DNA of 64,000 nt from Ruminococcaceae bacterium UBA6434 (GTDB taxonomy: Bacteria > Bacillota > Clostridia > Oscillospirales > Acutalibacteraceae). The notes below the pieces were generated by a model. It saw only the letters and a list, made by a program, of their open reading frames with translations, ran no database searches and was not told where the DNA came from. Below, in pieces: positions 61,699-64,000 of the stretch; position 1 is the stretch's first letter; the number at the start of each line of letters is the position of its first letter. The stretch lies in the NCBI GenBank assembly GCA_002437245.1, contig DJOQ01000050.1, forward strand, positions 1-64,000. Reading direction: 5' to 3'. Position numbers and translations under genes: made by a program.

Positions 61699-62979
61699 AT
61701 GGCAACTCCCGAAACCCTAAAAAAAGAAATTCTCTCTTCTTCTCTTGATGAAAGGATGAAAAAGGCTTACGTCACCGAGGAAGCGGTAAAACAGCAGTAT
61801 GACAGATACATAAACCTTTTAAACGAGTTTGAGGCGCTTTTCGGCAAAGACAGGCAGGTGCGCCTTTTCTCGGCTCCCGGCAGAACCGAGGTCGGCGGCA
61901 ACCATACCGACCACAACCACGGCAGAGTTCTCGCGGCGAGCATTAACCTCGACGCCATAGCGGCGGCGTCAAAAAATGACGAAAACATAGTAAGAGTTAA
62001 ATCCGAGGGCTATTCCATGGATGTGGTTGACGCTTCGGATCTCTCCGTAAATCACAACGAAACGGGTCATTCACCGGCGCTTGTGCGCGGCGTTCTCGCA
62101 GGCTTTAAAAAGCTCGGCTACAAGATAGGCGGCTTTGACGCGACCACCGCCTCCAAGGTCATAGCGGGCTCGGGGCTTTCGTCCTCTGCCGCTTATGAAG
62201 TTCTTGTAGGCACTATGGTAAATTACCTCTACAACGACGGAAAAGTTGACGCGGTTACAATAGCCAAAATCGCGCAGTTCGCCGAGAACGAATACTTCGG
62301 CAAGCCCTGCGGACTTATGGACCAGATGGCGTGCTCCGTCGGCGGATTTGTCACGATAGATTTCAACGACCCGAAAAACCCCGAAATAGAAGAGGTCAAT
62401 TTTGATTTTGAAAAATGCGGACATTCCCTCTGCATTGTCGATACAAAGGGCAGTCACTCCGACCTCACCGACGAATATGCGGCAATACGAACCGAGATGG
62501 AGAGCGTAGCCGAATTTTTCGGCAAAAAAGTGCTTCGCGAGGTAAGCGAAGATGAGTTTAAATCCAAAATAAAAGAGCTTCGCCCCGCGGTCGGCGACAG
62601 AGCCATACTCCGCGCCATGCATTTTTACGCCGACAATGCGAGAGTGTTAAAAGAGGTTGACGCTTTACGCCGCGGAGATTTCGAGACATTCAAGAAGTAT
62701 ATTTTGGAGAGCGGCGCGTCATCATATAAATACAATCAAAATGTATTCTCGGTGAAACAGCCGTCCGTTCAGCCCGTTTCCCTTGCACTTGCGGTTTCCG
62801 AGAGCATCTTAAAGGGCCGCGGAGCTTGGCGCGTTCACGGCGGCGGATTTGCCGGCACGATTCAGGCTTTCGTCCCGAACGACCTCTTAAAGGATTACAA
62901 GAGCATAATGGAGAGCATTTTCGGCGAGGGAACGTGTTACGTGCTCTACATTCGCCCCGTCGGCGGTACGGAAATCTGA
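61699..62979 (+). CDS. galK: Galactokinase-type GHMP kinase
   Basis: A 426-residue GHMP-family sugar kinase, probably phosphorylating galactose. The N-terminal signature is GRTEVGGNHTDHNHG (about residues 55-69), a clostridial variant of GRxNLIGEHTDY. The ATP loop is GSGLSSSAAYE (about 155-165), and CGLMDQMACSVGG carries the catalytic aspartate. GGGFAGTIQAFV is the third GHMP motif. It is somewhat longer than the usual 390 residues, mostly at the N-terminus. A weak AAGGA lies upstream. Because of the signature changes another sugar substrate is possible. Confidence 0.85.
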   Translation: MATPETLKKEILSSSLDERMKKAYVTEEAVKQQYDRYINLLNEFEALFGKDRQVRLFSAPGRTEVGGNHTDHNHGRVLAASINLDAIAAASKNDENIVRVKSEGYSMDVVDASDLSVNHNETGHSPALVRGVLAGFKKLGYKIGGFDATTASKVIAGSGLSSSAAYEVLVGTMVNYLYNDGKVDAVTIAKIAQFAENEYFGKPCGLMDQMACSVGGFVTIDFNDPKNPEIEEVNFDFEKCGHSLCIVDTKGSHSDLTDEYAAIRTEMESVAEFFGKKVLREVSEDEFKSKIKELRPAVGDRAILRAMHFYADNARVLKEVDALRRGDFETFKKYILESGASSYKYNQNVFSVKQPSVQPVSLALAVSESILKGRGAWRVHGGGFAGTIQAFVPNDLLKDYKSIMESIFGEGTCYVLYIRPVGGTEI

Positions 62980-63042
62980 TTTCACCTGTTCCTTGCCCGC
63001 TTTCCTCATAATAGGCACCCTAAAATGGAACAACCCTAAAAA

Positions 63043-63187
63043 AGGCTTCCCTGTAAAGAACCATATCGAAGTGACTGAGATTATTGGCTCCCTTGTAAAG
63101 GGAGCTGTCATCGAAGATGACTGAGGGATTTTAAGGCTCCCTTGTAAAGGGAGCTGGCTGTGAGCGCAGCGAACAGACTGAGGGATT
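63043..63187 (+). repeat. Dispersed two-hairpin repeat, locus 3
   Basis: Two well-kept units and one degenerate unit of the family seen at 7769 and 16117, in the plus orientation: GGCTCCCTTGTAAAGGGAGCTG, then a variable hairpin (TCATCGAAGATGA, CTGTGAGCGCAGCGAACAG), then ACTGAGGGATT. The first unit (CTTCCCTGTAAAGAACCATATCGAAGTGACTGAG) matches the degenerate one at the end of locus 1. The remainder of the 62980-63301 gap shows nothing else. Confidence 0.85.
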
Positions 63188-63301
63188 ACATCATATTTCA
63201 CCTACAAAGAGCGACAATTATAATTCAAAATTTCCGACAGGATTATCGCATTTGCATTTAGCATTTTACGTGTGGACAAATTGTCAGAAAGGCTATGAAA
63301 A

Positions 63302-64000
63302 ATGGATATTAAAAACACATTAAAGGAGCTGACCTCGGCAGTCGGCGTATCCGGGAAGGAATCCGACGCGGTAAAAACAGCCGAAAAGCTTTTGTCCGGG
63401 TTCGGGAAAACGCACGAGGACGTTCTTCATTCCGCCGTATGCGAAATCGAGGGGTCGCTCCCCGGGCACATTCTTCTTGACGCCCATATCGACCGCATAG
63501 GTCTTATTGTTACCTCAGTCACAGACGAGGGCTTTTTGCACGTTGCCCCCTGCGGCGGCGTTGACCGTCGTACATTAAACGGGCAGGAGGTAACCGTCTA
63601 CGGAAAAAAAGAGGTTTTCGGCGTCATAGCGAGCACTCCGCCGCATCTCGCGAGCGGAGACAATGAGCGCAAGGCGACGGAGTTTGACGATATACTGATT
63701 GATATAGGCGCAAAAAATAAGCAGTCGGCGGAAAAGCTCGTCTCCCCGGGCGACAGGGCGGTTGTTAATTCCTCTTTCCTCTCACTCTGCGGCGACGAGG
63801 TCTCCTGCGGTGCGCTTGACGACAGAGCAGGAGTTGCCGTACTGCTTTATGCGCTTGAACTCATAAAGGGCAAGCCGCACAAAAAGGTTACCGCCGTATT
63901 TTCTTCACGCGAAGAGACAAGCGAGGGCGGAGCCAAAGCGGCGGCATTTAATTCCGACGCCGACGAGCTGATTGCCGTTGACGTGAGCTTTGCAAAAACT
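63302..64000 (+). CDS. M42-family aminopeptidase (3' part beyond the window)
   Basis: The first 233 residues of a metal-dependent M42 peptidase (glutamyl aminopeptidase/CelM type). Metal ligands are visible: His in LDAHIDRIG (about residues 59-67), Asp in GALDDRAG (about 170-177), the catalytic Glu pair in SREETSEGG, and Asp in AVDVSFA near the edge. DAHIDRIG and EGGAKAA are family marks. AAAGG precedes the ATG. The gene runs off the right edge, so its C-terminal ligand is not seen. It follows the repeat locus and has no visible operon partner. Confidence 0.85.
   Translation, partial: MDIKNTLKELTSAVGVSGKESDAVKTAEKLLSGFGKTHEDVLHSAVCEIEGSLPGHILLDAHIDRIGLIVTSVTDEGFLHVAPCGGVDRRTLNGQEVTVYGKKEVFGVIASTPPHLASGDNERKATEFDDILIDIGAKNKQSAEKLVSPGDRAVVNSSFLSLCGDEVSCGALDDRAGVAVLLYALELIKGKPHKKVTAVFSSREETSEGGAKAAAFNSDADELIAVDVSFAKT

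Noticed and set aside
1..64000. tRNA or rRNA genes and CRISPR arrays
   Set aside because: No T-loop-like GGTTCRAATCC followed by a matching acceptor stem, no rRNA-like conserved blocks and no regularly spaced repeats with unique spacers were found.

Overview
The window is the replication-origin region of a Gram-positive, probably spore-forming member of the Clostridia (Firmicutes). The lineage is inferred from gene content: the order yidC-yidD-rnpA-rpmH / dnaA-dnaN-yaaA-recF-remB-gyrB-gyrA, the jag-mnmE-mnmG-rsmG-parB-parA-parB block, a SpoIIE phosphatase, DapL-type lysine/peptidoglycan precursor synthesis, and strong AGGAGG-type ribosome binding sites with frequent TTG/GTG starts. The family level (Oscillospiraceae-like) is a guess. 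No rRNA, tRNA, CRISPR array or insertion sequence was recognised.

Layout. The origin lies near 35.7-37.55 kb. Most genes left of it are on the minus strand and most to the right are on the plus strand, so transcription follows replication. Positions 1-7 kb hold the first codons of a probable GAPDH gene, an orphan HATPase-like protein, a YabE-like cell-wall protein with a structured leader, a pseudouridine synthase and an AMP-ligase/ACP/acyltransferase fusion. Positions 7-16.5 kb hold maf, a YerB-like lipoprotein, an EF-G paralogue, a murL-murD2-like pair, a degenerate M14 peptidase-like protein and a Nudix hydrolase; copies of a hairpin repeat in opposite orientation flank most of this stretch. 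From 25.7 down to 16.7 kb runs one apparent minus-strand operon: guaB-glyA-ANTAR gene-dapF-dapL-purB-DUF2628 gene-galU. Positions 25.8-28.2 kb carry mrp, tadA and a CPBP protease. Positions 28.3-37.2 kb carry gyrA, gyrB, remB, recF, yaaA, dnaN and dnaA.

Right of the origin come rpmH, rnpA, yidD, yidC and jag, then mnmE, mnmG, rsmG and a first ParB/Noc-type protein. Two parS sites, parA, a small lipoprotein and parB follow. Next are serS, rpsO and pnp, a PadR-DUF1700-DUF4097-PspC envelope-stress-type operon, spoIIE, two tandem membrane-anchored Ser/Gly-rich paralogues, a 2-hydroxyacid dehydrogenase, a TVP38-family membrane protein, galactokinase and the start of an M42 aminopeptidase.

The most notable points are three. 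First, the murL-murD2-like pair suggests D-glutamate enters peptidoglycan by epimerising UDP-MurNAc-L-Ala-L-Glu rather than through free D-Glu. Second, DnaA has a diverged box-recognition motif, the flanking gaps lack consensus DnaA boxes, and a repeated TGTTYAAAA-like motif lies between dnaN and dnaA. Third, a dispersed two-hairpin repeat occurs at three loci. All functional calls rest on reading motifs by eye; no searches were run.
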